From NCBI RefSeq assembly GCF_001729745.1, contig NZ_CP017186.1, positions 2,294,001 to 2,358,000 on the forward strand: a stretch of DNA of 64,000 bases. Direction: 5' to 3'. A program made the position numbers and the translations under genes. Numbering within the stretch: the stretch's first letter is position 1; every line of letters starts with the position of its first letter. Source of the stretch: Enterobacter hormaechei subsp. hoffmannii (lineage in GTDB: Bacteria; Pseudomonadota; Gammaproteobacteria; Enterobacterales; Enterobacteriaceae). This document shows positions 1 to 8,679 of this stretch, piece by piece. The notes under the pieces were generated by a model that did not search any database, had not been told where the DNA came from, and was given only the letters and a program-made list of their open reading frames with translations.

Positions 1-1
1 G

Positions 2-976
2 CTGGTGAAGGTGCTGGCCATTGTGATCTTCCTGGTGGTCGGGACCGTATTCCTCGGCACCGGTAAACCGCTGGACGGCAACGCCACCGGCTTCCACCTG
101 ATTACCGATAACGGTGGTTTCTTCCCGCACGGCCTGCTGCCAGCGCTGGTTCTGGTCCAGGGCGTGGTATTCGCCTTTGCCTCCATCGAACTGGTCGGTA
201 CGGCGGCAGGTGAATGTAAAGATCCGCAGACGATGGTGCCTAAAGCCATCAACAGCGTGATCTGGCGTATCGGTCTGTTCTATGTGGGCTCCGTGGTATT
301 GCTGGTACTGCTGCTGCCGTGGAATGCATACCAGGCGGGGCAAAGCCCGTTTGTGACCTTCTTCTCTAAGCTGGGCGTGCCGTACGTGGGCAGCATCATG
401 AACATCGTGGTACTGACTGCCGCGCTCTCCAGCCTGAACTCCGGGCTCTATTCGACGGGCCGTATCCTGCGCTCCATGTCGATGGGGGGCTCTGCGCCGA
501 AGTTTATGTCGAAGATGAGCAAGCAGCAGGTGCCTTACGCGGGTATTCTGGCTACGCTGGTGGTGTATATCTTTGGCGTGTTCCTGAACTATCTCGTGCC
601 GTCTCAGGTGTTTGAGATCGTGCTGAACGTCGCTGCGCTGGGCATCATCGCCTCCTGGGCCTTTATCGTGGTGTGTCAGATGCGTCTGCGCAAAGCAATT
701 AAAGAAGGGAAAGCGGCTGACGTCAGCTTCAAGCTGCCGGGCGCGCCGGTAACATCCTGGCTTACCCTGCTATTCCTGTTGAGCGTGCTGGTGCTGATGG
801 CCTTCGACTACCCTAACGGCACCTACACCATCGCTACAATCCCGCTGCTGGCGGTGCTGTTGATTGCCGGCTGGTTTGGCGTGCGTAAACGCGTGAATGA
901 AATCCACAGTACCGCCCCGGTTCATCCTGGAGATGACAAACAGGATGGTCCGCTGGTGGAAGAGACGTCGCGTTAA
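2..976 (+). CDS. ansP: L-asparagine permease, C-terminal part (cut by window start)
   Basis: This is the C-terminal two thirds of an inner-membrane amino acid:proton symporter of the APC family. The frame is open to the first base, so the start lies outside the window; about 324 of roughly 500 expected residues are visible. The visible part alternates hydrophobic helices with short loops and carries the family stretch with AGECKDPQ and the segment TAALSSLNSGLYSTGRILRSM. It ends in a charged cytoplasmic tail rich in Asp and Glu. From memory it matches E. coli AnsP closely over its whole visible length, and the next genes, yncE and yncD, follow ansP in E. coli too. Substrate specificity is inferred from that likeness. 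Confidence 0.92.
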   Translation: MVKVLAIVIFLVVGTVFLGTGKPLDGNATGFHLITDNGGFFPHGLLPALVLVQGVVFAFASIELVGTAAGECKDPQTMVPKAINSVIWRIGLFYVGSVVLLVLLLPWNAYQAGQSPFVTFFSKLGVPYVGSIMNIVVLTAALSSLNSGLYSTGRILRSMSMGGSAPKFMSKMSKQQVPYAGILATLVVYIFGVFLNYLVPSQVFEIVLNVAALGIIASWAFIVVCQMRLRKAIKEGKAADVSFKLPGAPVTSWLTLLFLLSVLVLMAFDYPNGTYTIATIPLLAVLLIAGWFGVRKRVNEIHSTAPVHPGDDKQDGPLVEETSR

Positions 977-983
977 TAAAAAA

Positions 984-1058
984 GCCGGGTGGCGGCTACG
1001 CCTTACCCGGCCTGCATTTCATTGTTTTCCAGGCCCGGTAAGCGCAGCGCCACCGGGC
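984..1058. repeat. REP/BIME-type inverted repeat pair
   Basis: Two GC-rich, imperfectly palindromic units (GCCGGGTGGCGGCTACGCC and its inverted relative ending CGCCACCGGGC) face each other in the short gap between the convergent ansP and yncE ends. The sequence has the form of enterobacterial REP elements. A second pair of the same family lies at 8597-8670. It may act as a transcript-stabilising hairpin or a bidirectional terminator. Confidence 0.8.
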
Positions 1059-1068
1059 AATTCCCACC

Positions 1069-2130
1069 TTAAAGCGCGATACGAATCACATCGTCAGGCT
1101 GAGTGGCTTCCTGCTGACGGGTAGACTTCTGTTTCACCGTCACGTACAGCGTTTTACCGTCCGCAGACAGCGCCAGGCTGTTCGGGTAAACCGGCGTATC
1201 GAAGGTTTTGGTCACTTTGTAAGTTTTGGCATCAATCACGCTCACCTTGCCCGCCTCGCGGTGCGTCACATAGGCTTCGTTACGCGCCGGGTTAAACAGT
1301 ACGGCCAGCGATTCTGGCGCGGCGATTTTCTGCATTACGCTGCCATCTTTCAAATTCACCACCAGCACTTCAGGCTGTTTTGAATCCGTCACAAACGCAC
1401 GCTGGCCGGCAGTGTCCAGGCTCAGGTTCAGGTAGAAGTGCTCTTTTCCGTCTTCCTGTACTTTCTTACGGCTGAGGATTTTGTTGGTCGCGGTATCAAT
1501 GGTCACCAGCTCACCGTCCGCATTGGTGGTATACAGGCGTTTTGCCTTCGCATCCAGCGCCAGTCCGGTGCTGAACGTGCCGGTGTTCGTGATGGTGTCC
1601 TTCAGCTTCAGCGTTGCGCCATCAACAACCCAGATCACGCTCTCCTTGCCGATGCCGGTAATGTATACCGTATTGGTCGTGTCATCGGCCACCAGCTGGC
1701 GCGGCTGAAGCGGCTTCACCGTGTCGCTACGTTTGCGATCGTCCAGCACCAGGCGCCCTTTCACCTCGCTCGTTTTGGCGTCAATCGCCGTCACGGCGCT
1801 GTTGACGGTGTTACCGAACCACAGCGTCTGGGTGGCGTTATCGATCGTGGCGCCAAACGGCTTGAGATCGTTATGAATCGCCTGCGTCACTTCCAGCGTG
1901 ACCGGATCCAGACGATAGACCACGCCGCCCTTATCGGTTTTGCGGCTTTGTGACGTCGCAACCCACAGCGCGTTTTCCTGCTGGCTGACGGCCATTTCAT
2001 ACGCGCCCTTGCCGACCGCTTTGCGCAGCATCTCTTCAGCGGCATGAACCTGGAACGTACCGGCAAACAGTAAAGAGCCCAACAGCAGAGACCCACGCAG
2101 GCGCGGCGAGCACAGATGACGTAAAGACAT
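1069..2130 (-). CDS. yncE: Periplasmic beta-propeller protein YncE
   Basis: A 353-residue secreted protein, the same length as E. coli YncE as I remember it. Residues 1-30 form a signal peptide ending near QVHA/AEE. The rest is a seven-bladed YVTN-type beta propeller with recurrent blade motifs such as NTVYITG, KRLYTTN, RAFVTDS, NEAYVTH and KTLYVTV. It is divergent from the TonB-dependent receptor yncD, and a Fur-type site sits between them, so iron-dependent repression of both is likely. The biochemical role is unsettled. Single-stranded DNA binding has been described for the E. coli protein, and the pairing with a quinone-cofactor receptor suggests a part in handling that cofactor. The start has an AAGGA ribosome site at usual spacing. 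Confidence 0.93.
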   Translation of the reverse strand: MSLRHLCSPRLRGSLLLGSLLFAGTFQVHAAEEMLRKAVGKGAYEMAVSQQENALWVATSQSRKTDKGGVVYRLDPVTLEVTQAIHNDLKPFGATIDNATQTLWFGNTVNSAVTAIDAKTSEVKGRLVLDDRKRSDTVKPLQPRQLVADDTTNTVYITGIGKESVIWVVDGATLKLKDTITNTGTFSTGLALDAKAKRLYTTNADGELVTIDTATNKILSRKKVQEDGKEHFYLNLSLDTAGQRAFVTDSKQPEVLVVNLKDGSVMQKIAAPESLAVLFNPARNEAYVTHREAGKVSVIDAKTYKVTKTFDTPVYPNSLALSADGKTLYVTVKQKSTRQQEATQPDDVIRIAL

Positions 2131-2208
2131 AACAATTCCTTTTTAAATGAGGAGATTTACCGCTGACATCGCTTCCGGCGGGCAAAGTCATCGCTTTGCC
2201 GTTATTTT

Positions 2209-2227
2209 AATGAGAATAGTAATCATT
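2209..2227. promoter_or_regulatory. Fur-type operator between yncE and yncD
   Basis: The 19-bp sequence AATGAGAATAGTAATCATT matches the Fur consensus layout of repeated NAT(A/T)AT hexamers with an inverted final half (consensus GATAATGATAATCATTATC). It lies in the 247-bp divergent gap, about 80 bp from the yncE start and 150 bp from the yncD start. It can therefore serve either or both genes. Confidence 0.75.
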
Positions 2228-2377
2228 AATGAGTTGAATGTGGAGTATTTCTTTCCTGCAAAACCTTACATTCACGAAATGTGCGGTTATAGTTTTCATA
2301 ACATTTACAAAGGATTTAACATATATACACAGGTTCCAGTTGATTTGGTTCGAATTTTTTCTTAACCGGCTTACTCC

Positions 2378-4495
2378 ATGAAAATTATTACTGCCCATAA
2401 GGCCTCACTACCCCTGTTGTTCGTTCCCGTCATTTTTGGCCCGCTGAGTGCGATGGCCGCGGATGAACAGACCATGATCGTCAGCGCCACGCCGCAAACC
2501 GTCTCCGAACTGGACACCCCGGCCGCAGTCAGCGTGGTGAGCGGCGAGGATATGCGACATGCCACACCGCGCATCAACCTTTCTGAATCCCTTGGGAGCG
2601 TACCTGGCCTGCAAATCCAGAACCGCCAGAACTATGCTCAGGATCTGCAACTTTCCGTTCGCGGATTCGGCGCGCGCTCAACCTTCGGCGTACGCGGGAT
2701 CCGCATGTACGTGGACGGCATTCCGGCAACCATGCCCGATGGCCAGGGGCAGACATCAAACATTGACCTCAACAGCATAGAGAGCGTCGACGTGCTGCGC
2801 GGCCCCTTCTCTGCCCTGTACGGTAATGCCTCCGGCGGCGTGATCAACATCAACACCCAGACCGGACAACAGCCAGCCACCATTGAAGCCAGCAGCTATT
2901 ACGGCAGCTACGGCACCTGGCGTTACGGTATGAAGGCCACCGGGGCGGTGGGTGATGGTACTCAGGCGGGCGATGTGGATTACGCCGTATCCACTACCCG
3001 TTTTACCACCCATGGCTATCGCGACCACAGCGGCGCGCGCAAAAACCTCGCCAACGCGAAACTGGGCGTGCGTATTGATGATGTCAGCAAGCTGACGCTG
3101 ATTTTTAACAGCGTGGACATGAAAGCCAACGATCCGGGCGGACTGAGTTATCAGGAGTGGCAGAATAACCCGCGCCAGTCACCACGTGGCGATCAGTACA
3201 ACACGCGTAAGACCATTAAGCAGACCCAGGCCGGGATCCGCTACGACCGTCAGCTGAGCGAACAGGACGACCTCAGCGTGATGATGTATGCCGGTGAGCG
3301 TGAAATGACTCAGTACCAGTCCATTCCGGCGTCCACTCAGCGCGAGAATCCTGCGCATTCGGGCGGTGTGATTGATATGCAGCGTCACTATCAGGGTATT
3401 GATACGCGCTGGACCCACCGCGGCGAACTGCTGGTTCCGGTGACATTTACCACCGGGTTGAACTACGAAAACATGAGCGAAAATCGTCGCGGGTATGAGA
3501 ACTTCGTGATGGGCAACGGCGTGCCAGATTATGGCGTGAAGGGTAATAAACGCCGTGACGAACGCAATCTGATGTGGAACCTGGATCCCTACCTGCAAAC
3601 CCAGTGGCAGCTAACGCAAAAACTGTCCTTAGAGGCGGGCGTACGTTATAGCTCCGTCTGGTTTGACTCCAACGATCGTTACATTACCCCGCAAAACGGT
3701 GATGACAGCGGCGACGCCAGCTACCACAAATGGCTCCCGGCAGGTGCGGTGAAATACGCCGTGACCGACGCATGGAACCTGTATGCCGCGGCAGGACGGG
3801 GATTTGAGACGCCGACCATCAACGAACTTTCCTACCGTTCTGATGGCAAAGGTGGCCTCAATATGAACCTGCAACCGTCCACCAACAACACCTATGAGAT
3901 TGGCAGCAAAACCCGCATCGGCAATGGCATCCTGACGGCGGCGCTGTTCCGCACGGATACCGACAATGAGATCGTGGTGGACGAAAGCAAGGATGGTCGC
4001 ACGACTTATAAAAACGCGGGAAAAACGCGCCGTCAGGGTGTGGAAATTGCGCTCGACCAGCAGTTTGCCGAGAACTGGAAGCTGAAGATGGCGTGGACCT
4101 ATCTTGATGCCACCTACCGCACCAACGTCTGTAGCAATACAGACTGTAGCGGCAACCGGATGCCGGGGATCGCCCGTAACATGGGATATGCGTCGTTTGG
4201 CTGGGAGCCTGAGGAAGGCTGGTACGCGGGGGCAGATGCCCGCTACATGAGCGATGTCATGGCCAACGATACCAACACCGCTAAAGCGCCCTCTTATACC
4301 GTTGTGGGCCTGAATACCGGCTATAAACTCAACTACGGCAAATGGGGAATGGACGTCTTTGGTCGCGTCGATAACCTGTTCGATAAAGAGTACGCCGGTT
4401 CAGAGATTGTTAACGCTGGCTACAACCGCTATTACGAACCTGCCCCTGGTCGTAACTATGGCGTGGGCCTGTCGGTCTCTTATCGTTTTGAGTAA
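2378..4495 (+). CDS. yncD: TonB-dependent outer membrane receptor YncD/PqqU
   Basis: A 705-residue outer membrane receptor. Residues 1-27 are a signal peptide ending SAMA/ADE. A TonB-box-like QTMIVSATP follows near residue 31. The plug domain covers roughly 45-155 and includes SVRGFGARSTFGVRG and the segment VDVLRGPFSALYGNASGGV. The rest is a 22-strand barrel ending in the aromatic-rich GLSVSYRFE. E. coli YncD has been shown to take up pyrroloquinoline quinone and is also called PqqU; the close likeness supports the same substrate here. It sits opposite yncE across a Fur-type box. The ATG at 2378 lacks a strong ribosome site, but no better start lies before the signal peptide. Confidence 0.92.
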   Translation: MKIITAHKASLPLLFVPVIFGPLSAMAADEQTMIVSATPQTVSELDTPAAVSVVSGEDMRHATPRINLSESLGSVPGLQIQNRQNYAQDLQLSVRGFGARSTFGVRGIRMYVDGIPATMPDGQGQTSNIDLNSIESVDVLRGPFSALYGNASGGVININTQTGQQPATIEASSYYGSYGTWRYGMKATGAVGDGTQAGDVDYAVSTTRFTTHGYRDHSGARKNLANAKLGVRIDDVSKLTLIFNSVDMKANDPGGLSYQEWQNNPRQSPRGDQYNTRKTIKQTQAGIRYDRQLSEQDDLSVMMYAGEREMTQYQSIPASTQRENPAHSGGVIDMQRHYQGIDTRWTHRGELLVPVTFTTGLNYENMSENRRGYENFVMGNGVPDYGVKGNKRRDERNLMWNLDPYLQTQWQLTQKLSLEAGVRYSSVWFDSNDRYITPQNGDDSGDASYHKWLPAGAVKYAVTDAWNLYAAAGRGFETPTINELSYRSDGKGGLNMNLQPSTNNTYEIGSKTRIGNGILTAALFRTDTDNEIVVDESKDGRTTYKNAGKTRRQGVEIALDQQFAENWKLKMAWTYLDATYRTNVCSNTDCSGNRMPGIARNMGYASFGWEPEEGWYAGADARYMSDVMANDTNTAKAPSYTVVGLNTGYKLNYGKWGMDVFGRVDNLFDKEYAGSEIVNAGYNRYYEPAPGRNYGVGLSVSYRFE

Positions 4496-4627
4496 ACCAT
4501 TCTCCGGCAGCGCACGTTGCCGGTAAAAAAATAAGCAAAATAACATCATTCCCGGTTGCCTGATGCGCCGGGAATATAATCAAGGACGTTTGATACAAAT
4601 AAACAAATAAGTGCGCCAGAGGGATCC

Positions 4628-5296
4628 TTAACTGTAGTATTGCCGTTGCAGAAGAATATTGGCTTCATCAATGGCTTTGTCGATCGCTTCCCGGCTGGCC
4701 GTCACATCCCTTTGCTCAAGCGCAGAAAGCAGATCGTCATAATGATAGGTCGCTGCGGGAACCTCGCTTAACTCTTCATGCAGATAGTGAATGCACGGAC
4801 CAATCCGTACCCAGAGCTGCTCAATCAGCGAGTGAAGGGTCGGCATCTCGGCATACTGATAGAGCGTGAACCGGAACACGCGGTTGGCATGGATCGCTTT
4901 CTGTACATCGCCCTGATGCATGGCGGCACTGAAGTTATCTGACAGCGCGCGTAACGCATCCAGTTTGGTCTCGGTCATATTCTGGCACGCCGCCGCAACG
5001 GCCATCGGTTCAAGCTGCTTTCTGATGGCGTTAATTTCGTTATAGCGTTCCAGCGTCACTTCTGGCACCAAAAACGCCTGCGCTGGCGTGGCCTGTAATG
5101 CCCCCGCCGACACCAGGCGCAGCAGGGCTTCGCGCACCGGTGTGATACTGGTGCCCAATTTATCCGCAATCTCTTTTGTAACGAGTCGAGCCCCAGGTTT
5201 TAATGAGCCCGTAATTAATGCTCCCTTTAAACTGTTCTCTACTTGCAAAGTCAGACTGATTCTTTGTGCTTTTTCCATATGTTCCAAATCAAGCAT
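4628..5296 (-). CDS. mcbR: FadR-type GntR regulator McbR
   Basis: A 222-residue transcriptional regulator. A winged helix-turn-helix (about residues 10-75, with LKPGARLVTKEIADKLGTSITPVREALLRL) is followed by an all-helical FCD ligand-binding domain (about 85-215). The E. coli counterpart McbR (YncC) represses mcbA and affects biofilm and colanic acid. The neighbour order yncD-mcbR-curA is as in E. coli. Sequence divergence from the E. coli protein is clearly greater than for flanking genes, so regulated targets could differ. The first ATG gives MLDLEH; the second ATG, at 5278, is an alternative start. The 256-bp gap upstream, before curA, holds its promoter. Confidence 0.85.
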   Translation of the reverse strand: MLDLEHMEKAQRISLTLQVENSLKGALITGSLKPGARLVTKEIADKLGTSITPVREALLRLVSAGALQATPAQAFLVPEVTLERYNEINAIRKQLEPMAVAAACQNMTETKLDALRALSDNFSAAMHQGDVQKAIHANRVFRFTLYQYAEMPTLHSLIEQLWVRIGPCIHYLHEELSEVPAATYHYDDLLSALEQRDVTASREAIDKAIDEANILLQRQYYS

Positions 5297-5515
5297 GTTT
5301 AATTCCCGTAGCCAAACAAAATGCCATTTTCAGCGTCTGTTTAAAAAAACATCGCCGGTTAGATATATCCTGTATCGTCATGCCTGGTATGAGGGGCGCG
5401 CGTAATATTAAAATCGTTCAAATAATATTGCATTTTTTACTTCTGGCTCAGCTGGGCCGAGGCGCGCAAAGCTTATGGATTAATTAAAGACAATATATCG
5501 TATCTTCACAAATAA

Positions 5516-5540
5516 TTATGGCGGACACTGCCCGCCATAA
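5516..5540 (-). terminator. Hairpin after curA
   Basis: A perfect 9-bp stem (TTATGGCGG paired with CCGCCATAA, 7-nt loop) lies just beyond the curA stop codon. The run of T expected of an intrinsic terminator is short and broken, so it may only be a 3' stabilising hairpin. Confidence 0.45.
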
Positions 5541-5552
5541 CCGATGCTCTGT

Positions 5553-6587
5553 TTAGTCGGCCGCCACGCGGATCACAACCTTGCCGAAGTTTTTCCCCTC
5601 AAGCAGGCCAATCAGGGAGTCCGGCGCCGCGTCCAGCCCTTCCGTAACCTGCTCGCGATAGTGAATTTTGCCTTCCTGCACCCAGCGGCCCATTTCCTGC
5701 TGGAACTCGTCAATACGATGACCATAGTCCTGCGCGATAATAAAACCCTGCATACGGATGCGTTTTTTCAGGATGGTCCCCATCAGTAGCGGTAAGCGGT
5801 CCGGACCCTCCGGCAGGTTGGTCGCATTGTAGCCGCTGACCAGTCCGCAAACCGGCACGCGCGCGGAGGTATTCAAGAGCGGCAGCACGGCGTCAAAGAC
5901 TTTACCGCCGACGTTTTCGTAATACACATCAATGCCCTGCGGGCAGGCTTTAGCCAGTTGTTCGTCAAAATCATCCGCATGGTGATCCAGACAGGCATCG
6001 AAACCGAGCACGTCGACCGCATGATGGCATTTCTCCTCCCCGCCAGCCACGCCGATGACCCGGCATCCTTTGATTTTACCGATCTGCCCCACCGTTGCGC
6101 CGACCGGCCCCGTGGCCGCCGCCACGACAAGGGTTTCCCCTGCCTGAGGCTGGCCGATATCGAGCAGCCCCATATACGCGGTGAAGCCCGGCATCCCTAG
6201 CACGCCGAGTGCCCATGAAGGATGCGACGGGTTTTCACCCAACTTCACCAGCCCCTGCCCGTCGGATAGTTCATACTCCTGCCAGCCGCTGTAACCCAGA
6301 ACCCATTCACCCTCTTTATAATCCGGATGACGGGAGGTCTCGACGCGGCTTACCGTGCCGCCCACCATCACCGCGCCAATCTCGACCGGAGGTGAATAGG
6401 ATGGCGCATCGCTCATACGGCCTCGCATGTACGGATCAAGCGAGAGCCATACGGTGCGTAATAACACCTGCCCCTCTGCGGGCGCGGGGATCGGCTGCTC
6501 TTCCAGGCGGAAATTATCGGCAACCGGCGCGCCGTGTGGACGGGAAGCCAGTACCCAGCGTCGGTTTTGCGTAGTAGATTGACTCAT
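5553..6587 (-). CDS. curA: NADPH-dependent curcumin reductase-type oxidoreductase
   Basis: A 344-residue zinc-independent member of the medium-chain dehydrogenase/reductase family. The N-terminal catalytic domain contains LSLDPYMRGRMSD, typical of the leukotriene B4 dehydrogenase / 2-alkenal reductase branch. The Rossmann part has the dinucleotide-binding segment AAATGPVGATVGQIGK near residue 155. E. coli CurA (YncB) reduces curcumin and dihydrocurcumin with NADPH; the natural substrate is probably an alpha,beta-unsaturated carbonyl compound. An AAGGAG ribosome site precedes the ATG. It is followed on the same strand by mcbR and preceded by an XRE-cupin regulator gene 66 bp upstream, so it may be read with either. 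Confidence 0.9.
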   Translation of the reverse strand: MSQSTTQNRRWVLASRPHGAPVADNFRLEEQPIPAPAEGQVLLRTVWLSLDPYMRGRMSDAPSYSPPVEIGAVMVGGTVSRVETSRHPDYKEGEWVLGYSGWQEYELSDGQGLVKLGENPSHPSWALGVLGMPGFTAYMGLLDIGQPQAGETLVVAAATGPVGATVGQIGKIKGCRVIGVAGGEEKCHHAVDVLGFDACLDHHADDFDEQLAKACPQGIDVYYENVGGKVFDAVLPLLNTSARVPVCGLVSGYNATNLPEGPDRLPLLMGTILKKRIRMQGFIIAQDYGHRIDEFQQEMGRWVQEGKIHYREQVTEGLDAAPDSLIGLLEGKNFGKVVIRVAAD

Positions 6588-6653
6588 TCATCGCTCCTTA
6601 CTGCTGAAAATGTCATTCAAGTCTGGCACGTTATCCTGCGGATCGCCTGTGCA

Positions 6654-7229
6654 TTATGAGCCGGACTGATTAAGCCGCACGACCAGATAAAGGCACGATT
6701 CATCCGTTTCGTTGATAAACCGGCAGTCGTTCGGCGGCCCGAGTTCCAGACAATCTCCGGCCTTCATTTCATGGCGAGTATCCCCCTCCAGAAAGACCAG
6801 TTCACCTGCCTGCAACCAAATCAGCTGTCGTGCCAGCGCATAAGAGGAGGCGGGCATCGGCACATCGCTACCTGCGGGTAGCTCCACCTGGACGAGGTCG
6901 ATAGGCATATCGCTGCGCGGCGACACATGGCGACGCAAATAGTGGGTTTGCGGATCGCGCCAGACGGGCTGGTTCGCCAGACGTAACAGTTTGCCCTCCT
7001 GCATTTCCGCGCGCGCAATAAGCGTAGACATGCTAATACCGAAGGCACCGGATAACCGCGCAAGCAGCGTCGCCGTTGGGCTACTGTCACCCCGTTCAAT
7101 CTTATGGATCATGGCGCGTGAGATACCTGCCCGTTCGGCCAGTTCGCTTAATGACCAGCCCCGCGACTCGCGTTCAAGGCGTATGCGGGCGCTAATGCGT
7201 TGATTCATATTGTCTGTCATTGTATTCAT
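6654..7229 (-). CDS. XRE-family regulator with C-terminal cupin domain
   Basis: A 191-residue regulator. The N-terminal helix-turn-helix (about residues 12-66) has the typical SLSELAERAGISRAMIHKIERGDSSPTATLLARL. The C-terminal half (about 105-190) is a small cupin barrel ending ECLELGPPNDCRFIN-type strands, expected to bind a small ligand. Proteins of this design usually repress themselves and a neighbouring gene. It is divergent from mnaT, and copies of the short motif TATAGTG(A/T)AC flank the gap between them, a candidate operator. It is not the E. coli SutR/YdcN protein as far as I can recall the sequence, so no symbol is given. Confidence 0.85.
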   Translation of the reverse strand: MNTMTDNMNQRISARIRLERESRGWSLSELAERAGISRAMIHKIERGDSSPTATLLARLSGAFGISMSTLIARAEMQEGKLLRLANQPVWRDPQTHYLRRHVSPRSDMPIDLVQVELPAGSDVPMPASSYALARQLIWLQAGELVFLEGDTRHEMKAGDCLELGPPNDCRFINETDESCLYLVVRLNQSGS

Positions 7230-7236
7230 GACGTCA

Positions 7237-7357
7237 TACTATAGTGTACGGATGGTTTTTCGGGGCAGTTTTGTGACAAAAAAATAGGGATTTTGTCGTA
7301 GCGATGCAATATAAGAACTGTGTAATATTGTGAGTAAATCGTACTACTATAGTGAAC
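7237..7357. promoter_or_regulatory. Divergent promoter region with repeated TATAGTG(A/T)AC motif
   Basis: The gap between the XRE-cupin gene and mnaT carries TACTATAGTG twice, at 7237-7246 and 7345-7354. The core extends to TATAGTGTAC at 7240-7249 and TATAGTGAAC at 7348-7357. Each contains the palindrome ACTATAGT. One copy is next to each gene start. A third TATAGTGAAC lies at 10302-10311, upstream of the binding-protein gene. They look like operator sites for one regulator, most simply the adjacent XRE-cupin protein; this is inference. Confidence 0.5.
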
Positions 7358-7377
7358 AACACAGCCAGAGGTTACCC

Positions 7378-7896
7378 ATGATTGTTCGTCATGCCTGCAA
7401 AGAAGATTGTGCCGCTATCGGTGAAATTTATAACCATGCGGTGCTGCACACCGCCGCCATCTGGAATGATAAAACTGTCGACACCGATAACCGTATCGCA
7501 TGGTTTGAGGCGCGTACTCTGTCGGGTTATCCAGTGCTGGTCAGTGAAGAAGACGGAATGGTGACGGGATACGCCTCATTTGGCGACTGGAGAGCGTTCG
7601 ACGGATTTCGCCACACGGTAGAGCACTCGGTGTACGTTCATCCCGAACATCAGGGCAAAGGCATTGGCCGGCTGCTGATGAAGGAGTTAATCAAGGAAGC
7701 CGGCCAGATCGGCAAACACATGATGGTTGCCGGTATTGAGGCGCAGAACCAGGCGTCAATTCATCTGCACGAAACCCTTGGCTTTATTACCACCGGCAAT
7801 ATGCCGCAGGTGGGAACCAAATTCGGTCGCTGGCTGGACTTAACCTTTATGCAGCTCCAGCTTGATGAGCGCAGCGATCCGGATGCTCTGCCATGA
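7378..7896 (+). CDS. mnaT: L-amino acid N-acyltransferase MnaT
   Basis: A 172-residue GNAT-fold acyltransferase. The acetyl-CoA loop is HPEHQGKGIGRLL near residue 85-97, and the family-specific ends (IYNHAVLHTAAIWND; VGTKFGRWLDLTFMQLQLDER) match E. coli MnaT (YncA). That enzyme acylates methionine, its sulfoximine or sulfone, and other amino acids, giving protection against such analogues. The start chosen is the ATG at 7378, preceded by AGAGG; a GTG 48 bases further up would add a non-homologous leader. The 3' end overlaps ydcZ by 4 bases (ATGA), indicating translational coupling, so MnaT and YdcZ probably act together. Confidence 0.93.
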   Translation: MIVRHACKEDCAAIGEIYNHAVLHTAAIWNDKTVDTDNRIAWFEARTLSGYPVLVSEEDGMVTGYASFGDWRAFDGFRHTVEHSVYVHPEHQGKGIGRLLMKELIKEAGQIGKHMMVAGIEAQNQASIHLHETLGFITTGNMPQVGTKFGRWLDLTFMQLQLDERSDPDALP

Positions 7897-8342
7897 ATCA
7901 ATCGTTGACGTTAGCATTTCTGGTAGCCGCCGGGATTGGGCTGGTGGTGCAAAACACCCTGATGGTGCGCATTACGCAATCTTCCTCCACCATTCTTATC
8001 GCCATGCTGCTGAACTCGCTGGTGGGGATTGTGCTGTTTGTCAGCATTTTGCTGGTGAAAAATGGCCTGGCGGGGTTTAACGAACTGGCGTCAACGGTGC
8101 GCTGGTGGACGTTGATCCCCGGCCTGCTGGGGTCTTTTTTTGTCTTTGCCAGTATTAGCGGCTATCAGAATGTGGGCGCGGCAACGACCATTGCCGTGCT
8201 GGTAGCAAGCCAGCTGATTGGCGGCCTGGTGATGGACATCCTCAAGAGCAACGGTGTCCCCCTGCGCGCGCTGGTTGGCCCGGTCTGCGGCGCAGTGATG
8301 CTGGTGGTCGGCGCCTGGCTGGTGGCACGGCGCCAGTTTTAA
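7893..8342 (+). CDS. ydcZ: DMT-superfamily membrane protein YdcZ
   Basis: A 149-residue inner membrane protein of the DUF606 family (drug/metabolite transporter superfamily, half-size). Five hydrophobic helices are visible, including LTLAFLVAAGIGLVVQNTL, ILIAMLLNSLVGIVLFVSI and VCGAVMLVVGAWLVA. The length equals E. coli YdcZ as remembered. Such half-size proteins probably work as dimers. It overlaps mnaT by four bases; export of a substrate or product of MnaT is a reasonable guess, but no substrate is established. The 3' end meets the convergent ydcY with 3 bases between the stop codons. Confidence 0.88.
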   Translation: MNQSLTLAFLVAAGIGLVVQNTLMVRITQSSSTILIAMLLNSLVGIVLFVSILLVKNGLAGFNELASTVRWWTLIPGLLGSFFVFASISGYQNVGAATTIAVLVASQLIGGLVMDILKSNGVPLRALVGPVCGAVMLVVGAWLVARRQF

Positions 8343-8345
8343 CCC

Positions 8346-8579
8346 TTACAGAATAGTCCCGCCCTGCGTAAGGTGGGCATGGCGCGCCTCCGCCTCTTCT
8401 TTATGCTGCTTACCATGATGCGCAATCGCGGTGCGCAGGCGCTGCTGCTGGGTATAGCGATCTTCACGGCTGAGCTCTGCATCATCGCTTAATTCGATCA
8501 GCAGTTCGTTCATGTGAGTAATTACGCTCTCTTCGATGGTGGCATCGACGCGGGCGATAACATCATTTAAATGTGACAT
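8346..8579 (-). CDS. ydcY: DUF2526 small protein YdcY
   Basis: A 77-residue soluble, charged, largely helical protein that matches E. coli YdcY almost residue for residue from memory (MSHLNDVIARVDATIEESV at the start, LTQGGTIL at the end). No function is known. The ATG at 8579 is preferred over one two codons upstream because it is preceded by AAGGAG at good spacing. Convergent with ydcZ. Confidence 0.9.
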   Translation of the reverse strand: MSHLNDVIARVDATIEESVITHMNELLIELSDDAELSREDRYTQQQRLRTAIAHHGKQHKEEAEARHAHLTQGGTIL

Positions 8580-8596
8580 TGTCACTCCTTTTCACG

Positions 8597-8670
8597 TGCC
8601 CGGTGGCGCTACGCTTACCGGGCCTACATTTGACACCCGTAGGCCGGGTAAGGCATAGCCGCCACCCGGC
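8597..8670. repeat. REP/BIME-type inverted repeat pair
   Basis: A second copy of the GC-rich inverted pair seen at 984-1058 (GCCCGGTGGCGCTACGCTTACC and the facing GCCGGGTAAGGCATAGCCGCC). It lies between ydcY and the downstream end of the binding-protein gene, both on the minus strand. Confidence 0.8.
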
Positions 8671-8679
8671 AAAATACGA

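Noticed and set aside
4504..4531. Possible yncD terminator
   Set aside because: The CCGGCA/TGCCGG hairpin is followed by A rather than T on the plus strand, and has T on the wrong side for the minus strand.
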